Source: Mycolicibacterium brisbanense | GTDB taxonomy: Bacteria; Actinomycetota; Actinomycetes; Mycobacteriales; Mycobacteriaceae | Assembly: GCF_001570425.1 (NCBI RefSeq) | Contig: NZ_BCSX01000003.1 | Span: 62,001 to 126,000, forward strand | Length of the DNA: 64,000 nucleotides | Direction: 5' to 3' | Shown here: piece by piece, positions 63,486 to 64,000 of the stretch | Layout: each line of letters starts with the position of its first letter | Position numbering within the stretch: the first letter of the stretch is position 1 | Position numbers and translations under genes: made by a program | Notes under the pieces: model-generated | Told to the model about the DNA's origin: nothing | The model's input: the letters and a program-made list of their open reading frames with translations, nothing else | Databases searched by the model: none

Positions 63486-64000
63486 GTGACGCCCCGCGAG
63501 ACAACAGCCGATTCCTCGGCATCCGCATCGGAATCGGTCCGCAGCAGCATCAGTGTTCAACCCGACATCATCGTGGGTCTGCTGGGTTCGGCTGACGGAA
63601 ACCTGAGGGCACTCGAACGCATGCTCGCCGCCGACATCCACGTGCGCGGCAACGAGATCACCTTTTCCGGCGAGCCCGCCGATGTGGCATTGGCCGAGCG
63701 CGTCGTCGCCGAGTTGGTGGCCGTGGTCTCCAGCGGGCAGGCGGTGACGCCGGACGCGGTGCGGCACAGCGTCGCGATCCTCACCGGAACCGAGGACGAG
63801 TCGCCCGCCGAGGTGCTGACGCTGGACATCCTGTCCCGGCGCGGCAAGACCATCCGGCCCAAGACGCTCAACCAGAAGCGCTATGTCGACGCCATCGACG
63901 CCCACACCATCGTGTTCGGCATCGGGCCGGCCGGCACCGGCAAGACCTACTTGGCCATGGCCAAGGCCGTCAGCGCACTGCAGACCAAGCAGGTCAGCCG
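63486..64000 (+). CDS. phoH: PhoH-like ATPase, N-terminal part (runs off the window)
   Basis: The first 171 residues of a PhoH-family protein. The N-terminal region (about 25-120) matches the PhoH extension (QPDIIVGLLGSADGNLRALE), then KTLNQKRYVDAIDAHTIVFG and Walker A GPAGTGKTYLAMAKA. The ATPase domain continues beyond 64000. GTG start inferred; phoH followed by ybeY is the usual order and would lie outside the window. Confidence 0.88.
   Translation, partial: MTPRETTADSSASASESVRSSISVQPDIIVGLLGSADGNLRALERMLAADIHVRGNEITFSGEPADVALAERVVAELVAVVSSGQAVTPDAVRHSVAILTGTEDESPAEVLTLDILSRRGKTIRPKTLNQKRYVDAIDAHTIVFGIGPAGTGKTYLAMAKAVSALQTKQVS

Overview
The window is high-GC actinobacterial DNA from a fast-growing mycobacterium. 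It carries a complete mycobactin (mbt) locus, the hrcA-dnaJ2-rsmE-phoH block, a GH15 trehalase and PknH-sensor-type lipoproteins. Gene order and sequence are those of the Mycolicibacterium smegmatis group, though species cannot be fixed from sequence alone. No rRNA, tRNA, CRISPR array, prophage or intact insertion sequence was seen.

Layout. 1-1066: end of a TetR regulator and a lipoprotein. 1210-7721: a five-gene translationally coupled operon (two NtaA/DszA-type flavin monooxygenases, an APC permease, a GNAT acetyltransferase, a DszC-like flavoprotein) that looks like organosulfur scavenging. 7723-9264: an alcohol-dehydrogenase-family oxidoreductase and a methyltransferase. 9350-15655 (minus): a six-gene operon coding for two divergent S-adenosylhomocysteine-hydrolase-like proteins, a full ECF transporter (fused double ATPase, S, T) and a nucleoside-deaminase-type amidohydrolase, preceded by a small ANTAR-domain gene. 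16178-18968 (minus): a family 2A encapsulin shell and its SufS-type cysteine desulfurase cargo. 19278-20519: a Cys-free TQXA protein behind a poly-cysteine leader peptide. 20527-22949: trehalase and two tiny membrane proteins. 23000-27029: cysteine leader peptide and sulfate ABC transporter subI-cysT-cysW-cysA. 27036-31439 (minus): a cst-type sulfide/persulfide detoxification set (CstR-like repressor, TauE, rhodanese, sulfide:quinone oxidoreductase, persulfide dioxygenase-rhodanese) with three operators. 31738-34834 (minus): sirB-cysH-sirA with a third cysteine leader. 35160-36305: hemW. 36375-59487: mbtI, mbtA and mbtB-T-C-D-E-F-G-H with IdeR-type iron boxes. 59501-64000: a small hypothetical gene, hrcA, dnaJ2, rsmE, a small secreted peptide and the start of phoH.

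How it fits together. The first 35 kb is largely a sulfur island: scavenging of organic sulfur, sulfate uptake, sulfate/sulfite reduction, sulfur mobilisation inside a nanocompartment and sulfide detoxification. Three leaderless Cys-codon-rich leader peptides point to control by charged tRNA-Cys. The proteins of the scavenging, sulfate-uptake, TQXA and encapsulin units are nearly free of Cys and Met, a composition expected for genes used when sulfur is scarce. The last 25 kb is the iron-regulated mycobactin pathway; two in-frame tandem repeats have inserted into mbtE and across the mbtG/mbtH junction. The least explained unit, and the best candidate for a new system, is the ECF transporter/SAHH-like/amidohydrolase operon with its ANTAR neighbour.
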